Below the pieces are notes generated by a model, which did no database searches, was not told the DNA's origin, and saw only the letters and a program-made list of their open reading frames with translations. From Lachnospiraceae bacterium EP-SM-12S-S03 (GTDB taxonomy: Bacteria; Bacillota; Clostridia; Lachnospirales; Lachnospiraceae): a stretch of 39,198 nucleotides of DNA. Below, in pieces: positions 16,076 through 25,289 of this stretch (positions within the stretch are counted from its first letter, which is position 1; each line of letters opens with the position of its first letter). The translations under genes and the position numbers were made by a program. The stretch is taken from the NCBI GenBank assembly GCA_020540725.1, contig JAJBSL010000021.1, positions 1 to 39,198 of the forward strand. Direction: 5' to 3'.

Positions 16076-17461
16076 ATGGCACAGTTATGGGGAGGACGTT
16101 TTACGAAAGAGACAGACAAACTTGTATATAATTTCAATGCATCGATTTCTTTTGACAGGAAATTCTATGAACAAGATATTCGGGGAAGTATTGCGCATGT
16201 TAGGATGCTTGAAAAGCAGGGAATACTGACAGAAGAAGAGAAAGAGAAGATTGTATCTGGTCTTTGCGGCATTTTAGAAGACGTACAGAATGGAGAACTT
16301 GAGATTTCAGATACCTATGAAGATATTCATAGTTTTGTGGAGGCGGTTCTGATTGAACGGATTGGAGATGCAGGGAAGAAACTGCATACGGGAAGAAGCA
16401 GGAACGATCAAGTGGCTTTGGATATGAAACTGTATGTAAGGGATGAGGTACTGCAGGTTGATGGAATTCTGAAAGAACTTTTGAAAGTGTTACTTCATAT
16501 TATGAAAGAAAATACAAAAACAGCCATGCCTGGATTCACCCATCTACAGAAAGCACAGCCGATTACCCTGGCGCATCATATGGGAGCTTATTTTGAGATG
16601 TTTAAGCGGGATCGTTCCCGTATGCATGATATTTATGAAAGAATGAATTATTGTCCGCTAGGTTCAGGAGCTTTGGCTGGAACAACCTACCCGCTTGATA
16701 GAGAATATACAGCAAGTCTTCTTGGATTTAAAGGATCAACTTTGAATAGTATGGATTCTGTGGCAGACAGAGACTATCTGATTGAGTTTTTATCAGCACT
16801 TGCTACTGTTATGATGCATTTAAGCCGATTTTCGGAGGAAATAATCATCTGGAATTCCAATGAGTATCAGTTTGTGGAGATTGATGATGCATATAGTACC
16901 GGAAGCAGTATTATGCCACAGAAGAAAAATCCGGATATTGCGGAGCTTGTGCGGGGGAAAACAGGGCGTGTCTATGGAGCACTCATGTCTTTACTTACAA
17001 CCATGAAAGGGATTCCATTGGCATATAATAAAGATATGCAGGAAGACAAGGAACTTGTATTTGATGCTATAGATACAGTAAAGGGTTGTCTTACTTTATT
17101 TGCGGGAATGCTGAATACCATGAAATTCCGTACAGAAGTAATGGAGGAGAGCGCAAAGAAAGGATTTACAAATGCAACGGATGCTGCAGATTATCTTGTG
17201 AATCATGGAGTACCGTTCCGCGATGCACATGGAATTGTTGGGCAGATGGTGTTATATTGTTTAGATAAAAATATTGCATTGGAAGATATGAGTCTTTCGG
17301 AATTGCAAGATATTTCACCGGTGTTTGAAAAAGATATTTATGATGCGATCAGCATGGAGACATGTATCAATAAAAGAATTACGATCGGCGCTCCGGGAAA
17401 AGAAGCCATGGAGCAGGTCATTGGGATTTGCGAAGCATATCTGACAGAAGAAAAGGAATAG
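16076..17461 (+). CDS. argH: Argininosuccinate lyase
   Basis: A 461-residue fumarase/aspartase-superfamily enzyme that splits argininosuccinate to arginine and fumarate. It begins MAQLWGGRFTKETD, has TGRSRNDQVALDMKL, TAMPGFTHLQKAQPITLAHH and the family signature GSSIMPQKKNPDIAEL carrying the catalytic Ser region. ATG 16076 is chosen because GGGAGG (16062-16067) precedes it and the family starts MxxLWGGRF; an ATG at 16061 lies upstream of that ribosome site. argG and other arginine genes are absent from this window. It is followed by asd after 19 bases. Confidence 0.97.
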   Translation: MAQLWGGRFTKETDKLVYNFNASISFDRKFYEQDIRGSIAHVRMLEKQGILTEEEKEKIVSGLCGILEDVQNGELEISDTYEDIHSFVEAVLIERIGDAGKKLHTGRSRNDQVALDMKLYVRDEVLQVDGILKELLKVLLHIMKENTKTAMPGFTHLQKAQPITLAHHMGAYFEMFKRDRSRMHDIYERMNYCPLGSGALAGTTYPLDREYTASLLGFKGSTLNSMDSVADRDYLIEFLSALATVMMHLSRFSEEIIIWNSNEYQFVEIDDAYSTGSSIMPQKKNPDIAELVRGKTGRVYGALMSLLTTMKGIPLAYNKDMQEDKELVFDAIDTVKGCLTLFAGMLNTMKFRTEVMEESAKKGFTNATDAADYLVNHGVPFRDAHGIVGQMVLYCLDKNIALEDMSLSELQDISPVFEKDIYDAISMETCINKRITIGAPGKEAMEQVIGICEAYLTEEKE

Positions 17462-17480
17462 GAAAGAGAGGACATTTGAA

Positions 17481-18566
17481 ATGGAGAGAAAATTAAGAGT
17501 AGGAATTCTTGGAGCAACAGGTATGGTAGGACAGAGATTTATTTCTCTTTTGGAAAATCATCCATGGTATGAGGTGACAGTGGTAGCGGCGAGCGCCCGT
17601 TCTGCAGGAAAAACATACGAAGAGTCTGTGGGGGACAGATGGAAAATGACGACACCAATGCCTGAGGCAGTAAAAAATTTGATCGTCATGAATGTGAATG
17701 AAGTGGAGGAAGTAGCACAGGGCGTAGATTTTGTGTTTAGTGCTGTGGACATGTCTAAAGAAGAAATTCGGGAAATTGAGGATGCTTATGCGAAGACAGA
17801 GACGCCGGTAGTTTCCAACAACAGTGCCCATCGTTGGACAAAGGATGTGCCGATGGTAATTCCGGAGATTAATCCAGAGCATTTTGAGGTGATTGAGTCA
17901 CAGAAGAAGCGCCTTGGAACCACGAGAGGATTTGTTGCGGTAAAACCGAATTGTTCCATCCAAAGTTATGCCCCGGTTCTTACGGCATGGAAAGAATTTG
18001 AACCGACAGAAGTGGTGGCAACCACATATCAGGCTATTTCGGGAGCCGGGAAAACATTCAAAGACTGGCCGGAAATGGTAGAGAACATCATTCCTTATAT
18101 TGGTGGAGAAGAAGAAAAAAGCGAGCAGGAGCCGCTTAGGATTTGGGGAAAAGTGGAAGCTGGAGAGATCGTTAAAGCAGAAAGTCCGGTTATCACAACC
18201 CAGTGCATCCGCGTTCCGGTTTTGAACGGGCATACAGCGGCGGTATTTGTAAAATTTGCAAAGAAACCAACGAAAGAACAATTGATCGAAAAACTTGTGA
18301 ACTTCAAAGGGCTACCGCAGGAATTGAAACTTCCAAGTGCACCGGGACAGTTTATTCAGTATCTGGAAGAAGATAACCGGCCTCAGGTAACGTTGGATGT
18401 TGATTTTGAGAACGGTATGGGAGTGTCTGTCGGACGTTTGAGAGAGGATACTGTCTATGATTTTAAATTTGTAGGACTTTCACACAATACGGTGAGAGGT
18501 GCAGCAGGCGGAGCAGTTTTATGCGCGGAAACGCTGACTGCAAAAGGATATATTCAGGCAAAGTAA
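17481..18566 (+). CDS. asd: Aspartate-semialdehyde dehydrogenase
   Basis: A 361-residue NADP-dependent enzyme that reduces aspartyl phosphate to aspartate semialdehyde, the branch point to lysine/diaminopimelate, threonine and methionine. It has the Rossmann start VGILGATGMVGQRFISLLENHPW, active-site Cys158 in KPNCSIQSY, and the C-terminal GRLREDTVYDFKFVGLSHNTVRGAAGG. Motifs and length fit the archaeal/fungal-like ASADH subgroup rather than the E. coli type. AGAGAGGACATTTGAA precedes the ATG. It lies 19 bases after argH, and the two may be co-transcribed although their pathways differ. Confidence 0.95.
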   Translation: MERKLRVGILGATGMVGQRFISLLENHPWYEVTVVAASARSAGKTYEESVGDRWKMTTPMPEAVKNLIVMNVNEVEEVAQGVDFVFSAVDMSKEEIREIEDAYAKTETPVVSNNSAHRWTKDVPMVIPEINPEHFEVIESQKKRLGTTRGFVAVKPNCSIQSYAPVLTAWKEFEPTEVVATTYQAISGAGKTFKDWPEMVENIIPYIGGEEEKSEQEPLRIWGKVEAGEIVKAESPVITTQCIRVPVLNGHTAAVFVKFAKKPTKEQLIEKLVNFKGLPQELKLPSAPGQFIQYLEEDNRPQVTLDVDFENGMGVSVGRLREDTVYDFKFVGLSHNTVRGAAGGAVLCAETLTAKGYIQAK

Positions 18567-18592
18567 GGAATTGTTTCAGTGTGGGGAAATAG

Positions 18593-20719
18593 ATGAGAAC
18601 AGAGATTTTAGATTATACGCAGAACAGAGAGTTGTCATGGTTAAAATTCAATCAGCGTGTACTGCAGGAGGCAGAAGATCCATCCGTACCGCTTTTGGAA
18701 CGTATGAAATTTGTGTCCATTTTCACAAGTAATCTGGATGAGTTTTTTATGATTCGTGTAGGAAGTCTTTATGATCTCGTATCCATAGGAGATACGAAGG
18801 TAGATACACGATCCGGACTTACGCCAAAACAACAGTTAGAGAAAATATACGAAGCGGTGGCTCCGTTATACAAGGAACGGGACAAGACGTATGCGGATAT
18901 TAAAAGGCAGCTTCAGCCATATGGGGTATGCAGCCTTACGATCAAAGAGTTGGAGCAGCCGGAGAAGAAGTTTGTCAAGAAGTATTTCAAGGAGCAGCTT
19001 CTTCCGGTACTTTCTCCTCAGATTGTAGATGCAAATCATCCGTTTCCACACCTGATCAGTAATCAGATTTATGTGATTGCATATGTAAAGGATCATGATA
19101 AAAAAATGGTCGGGATTGTTCCGGTTCCGCAGTTTGTGTCTGAGATTGTCTATTTGCCGGGAAATGATATACGCTTTATTCGCACGGAAAATATTATAAA
19201 GGAATATTTGGAACTTGTGTTTGAACATTATGAAGTGACAGATAAGAATTTTATCCGGGTTACAAGAAATGCGGATGTGTCGCCGGATGATGATGCGGAA
19301 TATGATGAGGATTTCCGAAAGCGTATGAAAAAGACGTTGCACAAAAGGCGGAAAATGGCTGCGGTAAGGCTGGAAGTTGCAGAGAATCTGAATAAAGAGC
19401 AGGAAAAATATCTTTGTGGGAAGTTATCCATTGAGCCGAATCAGATTTTCAGAACGAAGGCTCCTATGGTACTTGCCTATATGTTTCAGGTTGCAGAAAA
19501 AATTCCTGCTTCTATGAAAAGACCGTTGCTTTATGAACCCTTTTCGCCGCAGATGTATTCGGTGATCAAGGATGTCAGTGTGATGAAACAAGTGAAAAGG
19601 CAGGATGTATTATTGTCCTATCCGTATGAGAGTATGGAACCATTTTTGCGATTGATTAAGGAAGCTGCCTCGGATCCGAATGTTATGACGATTAAAATTA
19701 CGATTTATCGTCTTGCAAAAAAAGCGAGATTGGTGGAGTATCTTTGTGCAGCGGCAGAAAATGGAAAAGAAGTGACAGTTCTTATCGAACTCCGTGCAAG
19801 ATTTGATGAACAGAATAATATCGACTGGTCAGAACGGTTGGAAGATGCGGGATGTCGTGTCATTTATGGATTCGAAGAGTATAAAGTGCATTCGAAGATC
19901 TGCCTGATTACCTATAGAAACCGCAATGAAATTCAATACATTACGCAGATCGGTACAGGAAATTATAATGAAAAGACAGCGGCAATGTACACCGACCTTT
20001 CTTTGATTACGGCAAACAAGGAGATTGGAGAGGATGCGGCAGTCTTTTTCAAAAATATGTCCATTGGAAATCTGGAAGGGGAGTACAGCCACCTTCTTGT
20101 TGCGCCGGGAAGCCTGAAACAGAGAATTCTGCTTTTGATGGAAGAAGAAATTCGAAAGGGTGACAGAGGGCATATCATTATGAAGATGAACTCTGTGACA
20201 GATCTGGACTTTATACGGAAGGTAGCGGAGGCATCTAAAGCAGGTGTGAAAGTAGAACTGATCGTCAGAGGAATCTGCTGTATTCTTCCGGGAGTAGAGG
20301 GAAGAACAGAAAATCTGTCTGTAATCAGTATTGTAGGACGTTATCTGGAACACGCAAGAATTTTTAGCTTTGGTGAGGGAGCGGAGCAGAAACTTTATAT
20401 CGGCTCGGCGGATATGATGACGAGAAATACAGAGAAGCGGGTGGAAGTAGCCTGCCCGGTGTCCGACCCATCGATCAAGGCACGCATTAACCACATGCTT
20501 CAGGTGATGCTTTCTGATGATGTCAAGGCAAGGATTCTTACGAATTCCGGCGTATATGTAGAAAAAAGCGGAGAAAAAAATGTCAATTCGCAGGAAATAT
20601 TTATGCAAGAAGCGGTTGGATCTGCAAAAAAAGCAGAAAAAATGTATGAACAGAACGGAAGATCCGGTTTGGATAAGAAAGGGAAATTATGGGAATTACT
20701 GAAAAAGATTTTGGGATAA
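18593..20719 (+). CDS. ppk1: Polyphosphate kinase 1
   Basis: A 708-residue enzyme that builds inorganic polyphosphate from ATP. The N-terminal domain opens NRELSWLKFNQRVLQEA with IFTSNLDEFFMIRVGSL; the two phospholipase D-like C-terminal domains carry the phospho-accepting His433 in YKVHSKICLI, GTGNYNEKTAAMYTDLSL, and the second His587 in YLEHARIFSFG. Length is typical (about 690-720). No ppx exopolyphosphatase lies alongside. The galM start overlaps the last 31 bases, so the two are likely translated together, though no functional link is known. Confidence 0.96.
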   Translation: MRTEILDYTQNRELSWLKFNQRVLQEAEDPSVPLLERMKFVSIFTSNLDEFFMIRVGSLYDLVSIGDTKVDTRSGLTPKQQLEKIYEAVAPLYKERDKTYADIKRQLQPYGVCSLTIKELEQPEKKFVKKYFKEQLLPVLSPQIVDANHPFPHLISNQIYVIAYVKDHDKKMVGIVPVPQFVSEIVYLPGNDIRFIRTENIIKEYLELVFEHYEVTDKNFIRVTRNADVSPDDDAEYDEDFRKRMKKTLHKRRKMAAVRLEVAENLNKEQEKYLCGKLSIEPNQIFRTKAPMVLAYMFQVAEKIPASMKRPLLYEPFSPQMYSVIKDVSVMKQVKRQDVLLSYPYESMEPFLRLIKEAASDPNVMTIKITIYRLAKKARLVEYLCAAAENGKEVTVLIELRARFDEQNNIDWSERLEDAGCRVIYGFEEYKVHSKICLITYRNRNEIQYITQIGTGNYNEKTAAMYTDLSLITANKEIGEDAAVFFKNMSIGNLEGEYSHLLVAPGSLKQRILLLMEEEIRKGDRGHIIMKMNSVTDLDFIRKVAEASKAGVKVELIVRGICCILPGVEGRTENLSVISIVGRYLEHARIFSFGEGAEQKLYIGSADMMTRNTEKRVEVACPVSDPSIKARINHMLQVMLSDDVKARILTNSGVYVEKSGEKNVNSQEIFMQEAVGSAKKAEKMYEQNGRSGLDKKGKLWELLKKILG

Positions 20720-21729
20720 CATCAAAAGGAAACACAAGTTTATATACAATTACCAATAAAAATAATATGAGTGTTTCTGTGACAGATTTCGGTGCTACGC
20801 TTGTTCGTGTGCTTGTGCCGGACCGGAATGGAAGTCCTACAGATGTAGTGCTTGGCTATGATGAAGCGAAAGGTTATGAAGACGGCACAGTTTTCTTTGG
20901 AGCTTCTGTAGGAAGATCGGCAAACAGGATTGGCGGAGCATCCTTTGAGATCAATGGAGTGACATATAAGCTGGAACAAAACGATCATAGCAATAATCTA
21001 CACAGCGGTTTTGATTTTTATAATAAGCGTATCTGGCAAGTTGCGGAAAAAGGAGAGGACAGTGTGGCTTTCGTGCTCCATAGTCCGGATGGTGACCAGG
21101 GATACCCTGGATCTTTGGATATGATGGTGCGGTATACATTAACGGATGATAATGCATTGAAGATTGACTATGATGCAGTTCCGGATAAAGACACGATTAT
21201 CAATATGACAAACCACAGTTATTTCAATCTGGACGGACATGGATCAGGTGACGTACTGGAACAAGAGGTACAGATTTATGCAGACTATTTCACAAAAGCA
21301 GATCAGGAGTCTATTCCCACCGGAGAATTGACAGACGTAACCGGAACACCTATGGATTTCCGGGTGAAAAAAGCAATCGGAAGAGATATTGAAGAGCCAT
21401 ACGAGGCTTTGATTTTTGGGAAAGGTTATGATCATAACTGGGTGCTGAATCACCATGAGAAATTTGCAAAAGTTGCAGAGATGACAGGAAAGAAAAGCGG
21501 CATTACAATGGAAGTTTATACAGATCTTCCGGGAATGCAGTTTTATACGGCAAACTTTGTGGAGAATGAAAGAGGGAAAGATGGAGCAGTATACGGAATG
21601 CGTCATGCAGCCTGCTTTGAAACGCAATATTTCCCGGATGCCATCCACAAAGAAAAATTTCCGGGACCTGTTTGTTCTGCAGGAGAAAATTATAAAACAT
21701 GTACAGTGTACAAATTTATCGTAAAGTAG
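20689..21729 (+). CDS. galM: Aldose 1-epimerase (galactose mutarotase)
   Basis: A 346-residue beta-sandwich enzyme interconverting alpha and beta anomers of galactose or glucose. Signatures are GASVGRSANRIGGA, the catalytic His segment NMTNHSYFNLDGHGSGD, YDHNWVLNH, TDLPGMQFYTANF and the Glu-containing FETQYFPDAIH. The ATG at 20689 lies within ppk1, preceded by AAAGGGA; the next in-frame ATG (20767) would delete conserved N-terminal strands. No other galactose genes are near, so it may serve general sugar uptake. topB begins 7 bases after the stop. Confidence 0.95.
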   Translation: MGITEKDFGITSKGNTSLYTITNKNNMSVSVTDFGATLVRVLVPDRNGSPTDVVLGYDEAKGYEDGTVFFGASVGRSANRIGGASFEINGVTYKLEQNDHSNNLHSGFDFYNKRIWQVAEKGEDSVAFVLHSPDGDQGYPGSLDMMVRYTLTDDNALKIDYDAVPDKDTIINMTNHSYFNLDGHGSGDVLEQEVQIYADYFTKADQESIPTGELTDVTGTPMDFRVKKAIGRDIEEPYEALIFGKGYDHNWVLNHHEKFAKVAEMTGKKSGITMEVYTDLPGMQFYTANFVENERGKDGAVYGMRHAACFETQYFPDAIHKEKFPGPVCSAGENYKTCTVYKFIVK

Positions 21730-21735
21730 GAGCAT

Positions 21736-23748
21736 ATGGGTAAATCAGTATATATTGCGGAAAAACCGAGCGTAGCTCAGGAATTTGCAAAAGCATTAAA
21801 ATTGAATACACAAAGAAAAGATGGATATCTTGAGTCACCGGATTCGGTTGTCACATGGTGTGTAGGTCATCTTGTTACGATGAGTTATCCGGAGGTCTAT
21901 GATGAAAAATATAAAAGGTGGAGTTTGAATACCCTGCCTTTTTTACCGAAAGAGTTTAAGTATGAGGTGATTCCGGCTGTAGAAAAGCAGTTTAAAATTG
22001 TACAGGGAATTTTGACAAGGGATGATGTGGATTGCATTTATGTGTGTACTGACTCCGGACGGGAAGGAGAGTACATCTACCGTCTTGTAGAGCAGATGGC
22101 AGGAGAAAAGGTGAAGAATAAGATTCGTAGAAGAGTCTGGATTGATTCACAAACGGAAGAGGAGATTCTTCGAGGAATTAAAGAAGCCAAAGATTTGTCA
22201 GAATATGACAATTTATCGGCATCGGCCTATCTTCGAGCAAAAGAAGATTATCTTATGGGAATTAATTTTTCAAGACTTCTTACTTTAAAGTATGGAAACA
22301 GTATTTCAAATTATCAAAATACAAAGTATACAGTCATTTCTGTGGGCAGGGTGATGACCTGCGTACTTGGAATGGTAGTAAGAAGGGAACGGGAGATTCG
22401 GGAATTTGTAAAGACACCATTTTACAGAGTGTTGAGTACGATACAACTTTCGGGGCAGACCTTTGAAGGGGAATGGAGAGCGGTGAAAGGCTCGAAATAT
22501 TTTGAATCCTTTGATCTTTATAAAGAGAATGGATTTAAAAGCAGGGACAAGGCAGAAAAACTTGTGTCATATCTTGGGGAGCAGGTACCAATGACTTGTC
22601 AGGTACTTTCGATTGAAAAAAAGAAAGAAAAGAAAAATCCGCCGCTTCTGTTTAATCTTGCAGAGCTTCAGAATGAATGTTCCAAGCGTTTCAAAATCAG
22701 TCCGGATGAGACGCTTCGCATCGTACAAGAACTCTATGAGAAGAAGCTGGTCACTTATCCGAGAACAGATGCCAGGGTATTATCCACGGCGGTAGCAAAA
22801 GAGATACATAAGAATTTGAATGGTTTGTCAAAATATGAGCCTGCGGCACCATTTCTGCAGGATATTGTACAATTTGGGAGCCATAAAGGATTAGGAAAGA
22901 CAAGATATGTCAATGACAAACAGATTACGGATCATTATGCGATCATTCCAACCGGGCAGGGGCTAACAGCGCTTTCTTCTGTATCCCATACTGGGAAGAA
23001 GGTATATGATACGATCGTAAAAAGATTCCTGAGCATTTTCTATCCTCCGGCAGTTTATCAGAAGGTGAGCATTGTAACGAAAATGAAAGAAGAACAATTC
23101 TTTTCCAACTTTAAAGTTCTTGCCGAGGAAGGATATTTGAAGGTGACCGGAGTATATCAATCGAAAAAAGATGGAGAGAACACCGGCGAAAATGAAGAAG
23201 AGGACACGCCGGGGAAGGATTTGTTTGCACTGATTCAGACGATAAGAAAAGGAGCAGTGCTTCCGGTGGAGAATCTGCAGATCAAAGAAGGCGAGACATC
23301 CCCTCCCAAAAGATATAATTCCGGTTCTATCATCCTTGCCATGGAAAATGCAGGGCAACTGATAGAAGATGAGGAACTTCGTGCACAGATCAAAGGAAGC
23401 GGGATTGGAACCAGTGCTACAAGAGCGGAGATTTTGAAAAAATTAATTCATATCAAATATCTGGCTTTGAATAAAAAAACACAGATTATTACGCCTACAC
23501 TTCTTGGGGAAATGATCTTTGAAGTGGTAGATCATTCTATCAAGTCCCTTCTAAATCCGGAACTTACAGCAAGTTGGGAGAAGGGATTGAATTATGTGGC
23601 AGACGGCGATATTACGTCGGATGAATATATGATGAAACTGGAGAACTTTATTGACTCCAGAACGAAAGGCGTTCTGGGGTTAAATAATCAGTACCAACTG
23701 CGCGGATTCTATGACAGGGCGGCGCAGTTCTACAAGAAAGGGAAGTAA
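21736..23748 (+). CDS. topB: DNA topoisomerase III (type IA)
   Basis: A 670-residue type IA topoisomerase for decatenation and recombination intermediates. The Toprim domain starts KSVYIAEKPSVAQEFAKAL and contains CTDSGREGEYIYR (about 104-116), the D-x-G-REGE version found in many Firmicute TopB proteins in place of DxDREGE. Catalytic Tyr341 lies in LVTYPRTDARVLS; GIGTSATRAEIL follows near residue 560. The C-terminus lacks zinc fingers. GTAGGAGC overlaps the galM stop and precedes the ATG. A plasmid or ICE origin is possible for TopB proteins in general, but nothing mobile surrounds this one. Confidence 0.95.
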   Translation: MGKSVYIAEKPSVAQEFAKALKLNTQRKDGYLESPDSVVTWCVGHLVTMSYPEVYDEKYKRWSLNTLPFLPKEFKYEVIPAVEKQFKIVQGILTRDDVDCIYVCTDSGREGEYIYRLVEQMAGEKVKNKIRRRVWIDSQTEEEILRGIKEAKDLSEYDNLSASAYLRAKEDYLMGINFSRLLTLKYGNSISNYQNTKYTVISVGRVMTCVLGMVVRREREIREFVKTPFYRVLSTIQLSGQTFEGEWRAVKGSKYFESFDLYKENGFKSRDKAEKLVSYLGEQVPMTCQVLSIEKKKEKKNPPLLFNLAELQNECSKRFKISPDETLRIVQELYEKKLVTYPRTDARVLSTAVAKEIHKNLNGLSKYEPAAPFLQDIVQFGSHKGLGKTRYVNDKQITDHYAIIPTGQGLTALSSVSHTGKKVYDTIVKRFLSIFYPPAVYQKVSIVTKMKEEQFFSNFKVLAEEGYLKVTGVYQSKKDGENTGENEEEDTPGKDLFALIQTIRKGAVLPVENLQIKEGETSPPKRYNSGSIILAMENAGQLIEDEELRAQIKGSGIGTSATRAEILKKLIHIKYLALNKKTQIITPTLLGEMIFEVVDHSIKSLLNPELTASWEKGLNYVADGDITSDEYMMKLENFIDSRTKGVLGLNNQYQLRGFYDRAAQFYKKGK

Positions 23749-23749
23749 A

Positions 23750-24418
23750 ATGATGAAAGAATTGACAATTGAGGAACTTTATACACTGGATGAAACCATT
23801 GCAAGGGACATTTTTGAAGGAGTTACATATCCTTGGGAAGTTCTTCCGAAAATCGGCAGCTTTATTTTGGAACTGGGTGCCAAATTGAGTGAAGATGAGT
23901 ATGAGAAACAAGGAGAAAACGTGTGGATAGCCAAAAATGCAACGGTTGCTCCGACGGCGTACATCAACGGGCCGGCCATTATCGGAAAGGATGCACAGAT
24001 CAGACACTGTGCCTTTGTCAGAGGGAATGCGATTGTGGGAGAAGGAGCAGTGGTAGGAAATTCAACAGAGCTTAAGAATGTGATCCTTTTTAATAAAGTG
24101 CAGGTTCCCCATTACAATTATGTAGGAGATTCTATATTGGGATATAAAGCGCATATGGGTGCAGGTTCTATTACATCCAATGTAAAGTCAGATAAGACGC
24201 TTGCTACAGTAAAAACTCCAAATGGTGCAATTGAGACGGGCTTGAAAAAATTTGGAGCCATGCTTGGAGACGAAGTAGAAGTCGGATGTGGCAGTGTGCT
24301 GAATCCGGGGACGGTTGTAGGAAAACACACAAACATTTATCCGCTATCTATGGTAAGGGAATTTATTCCGGCTAACAGCATTTATAAAAAACGCGGGGAA
24401 GTTGCAGAAAAAAGATAG
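23750..24418 (+). CDS. Left-handed beta-helix acyltransferase-like protein (GlmU-like)
   Basis: A 222-residue protein with a helical N-terminus (PWEVLPKIGSFILELGAKL) followed by a hexapeptide-repeat beta-helix (about residues 60-200: IAKNATVAPTAYINGPAIIG, AIVGEGAVVGNSTEL, VGDSILGYKAHMGAGSIT, VGCGSVLNPGTVVG). It resembles the C-terminal part of GlmU-type nucleotidyltransferases and the LbH_G1P_AT family and is often annotated as UDP-GlcNAc pyrophosphorylase, but it has no nucleotidyltransferase domain. The acyl acceptor is unknown. ATG 23750 follows AAGGGAAG; ATG 23753 is equally possible. The stop is followed by the terminator/promoter region at 24419. Confidence 0.85.
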   Translation: MMKELTIEELYTLDETIARDIFEGVTYPWEVLPKIGSFILELGAKLSEDEYEKQGENVWIAKNATVAPTAYINGPAIIGKDAQIRHCAFVRGNAIVGEGAVVGNSTELKNVILFNKVQVPHYNYVGDSILGYKAHMGAGSITSNVKSDKTLATVKTPNGAIETGLKKFGAMLGDEVEVGCGSVLNPGTVVGKHTNIYPLSMVREFIPANSIYKKRGEVAEKR

Positions 24419-24447
24419 TTGACAAATAAAAAGGCTGTATGTATTAT
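24419..24447 (+). promoter_or_regulatory. Promoter for the ABC exporter genes
   Basis: TTGACA (24419-24424) overlaps the upstream stop codon; a 17-base spacer and TATTAT (24442-24447) follow. The -10 box is inside the 5' arm of the terminator hairpin. Transcripts starting near 24453 would begin in the hairpin loop and could not form that hairpin. Confidence 0.6.
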
Positions 24448-24478
24448 TGTACTATAAAGATAATACATACGGCCTTTT
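24429..24478 (+). terminator. Long hairpin terminator after the acyltransferase gene
   Basis: Arms 24429-24446 and 24461-24478 pair over 18 bp with a single G-U, ending in CCTTTTAT. It should stop transcripts arriving from topB. The sequence 24428-24446 also overlaps the promoter of the following genes. Confidence 0.75.
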
Positions 24479-24513
24479 ATGATACAGGAAATTCCTGTGG
24501 AGTCCTGTATCAT
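24479..24513 (+). promoter_or_regulatory. Second hairpin in the leader of the ABC exporter genes
   Basis: A perfect 11-bp inverted repeat (ATGATACAGGA at 24479-24489, TCCTGTATCAT at 24503-24513) lies in the proposed leader, 78 bases before the ATPase start. It has no T-run, so it is more likely an operator or an mRNA structure than a terminator. Confidence 0.45.
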
Positions 24514-24590
24514 AAAACACACATTTCGTGTAAGCGTACGTAGTTAGACAATTTTTTGTGAAGAATAATAAGAGCCAGGGAGGGAATGAA

Positions 24591-25289
24591 ATGCTTGAAA
24601 TACAAGGACTTAGCAAAAGGTATGGGAAATATCTTGCAGTAGATAATGTGACATTTATGGTGCCTAGCGGGAAAGTCGGAATTCTATTGGGCCCGAATGG
24701 TGCAGGAAAGTCGACGATTATTAAGAGTATTGCGGGACTTTTGAGATATCAGGGCGGAATCGGAATTCAGGGAATGCCGTCCAGAACAATGGAAGCGAAG
24801 AAAATATTTGCATATGTGCCGGAGATCCCGGCTATGTTTGATGCGCTTACGGTAAGGGAACATATCGAATATATTAGAAGAGCGTATGGAAGTTCGATCA
24901 CAGAGGAAGAAGTAGAGCAGATTTTGCATCGTTTTGAACTTTACGATAAGCAGGATAAATTAGGCAATGAGTTATCAAAAGGAATGATGCAGAAGGTCAG
25001 TATCTGTTGTGCACTTGTTTTGAAACCGCAGGTAATTCTCTTTGATGAACCGATGGTCGGCCTTGATCCGAAGGCAATCAAAGAATTGAAAGAAGTAGTT
25101 CTTGAACTTCGAAGTGCCGGATGTACCGTGTTGATCAGTACGCACATGCTTGATATGGTGAAAGAAATCTGGGACATCATGTATGTGATGGAGAAAGGAA
25201 AACTCATCAAAGTGTATACGAAAGAAGAACTGGGAGAAAAGGAACTGGATGATGTATTCTTTGAATTGACAGGCGGTGATGCAAGATGA
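24591..25289 (+). CDS. ABC exporter ATPase (CcmA/BcrA type)
   Basis: A 232-residue ATPase with Walker A GPNGAGKST (about 35-43), Q-loop region FAYVPEIPAMF, signature LSKGMMQKV (a variant of LSGGQ), Walker B VILFDEPMVGLD and H-loop STHMLDM. These features match the CcmA/BcrA export-type group. I chose ATG 24591, directly after the GGAGGGAATGAA ribosome site; a GTG at 24558 lies upstream of that site. It overlaps the membrane partner by four bases (ATGA). Substrate is unknown; antibiotic, lipid or peptide export are possibilities for the family. Confidence 0.9.
   Translation: MLEIQGLSKRYGKYLAVDNVTFMVPSGKVGILLGPNGAGKSTIIKSIAGLLRYQGGIGIQGMPSRTMEAKKIFAYVPEIPAMFDALTVREHIEYIRRAYGSSITEEEVEQILHRFELYDKQDKLGNELSKGMMQKVSICCALVLKPQVILFDEPMVGLDPKAIKELKEVVLELRSAGCTVLISTHMLDMVKEIWDIMYVMEKGKLIKVYTKEELGEKELDDVFFELTGGDAR

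Noticed and set aside
19829..20608. Long minus-strand frame of 259 codons inside ppk1
   Set aside because: It is antisense to a complete, well-motifed ppk1, has no ribosome site and its translation is low in complexity with no domain pattern.
21736..23748. topB as a marker of an integrated plasmid or conjugative element
   Set aside because: It is tightly spaced in a run of housekeeping genes with no relaxase, T4SS or integrase nearby.
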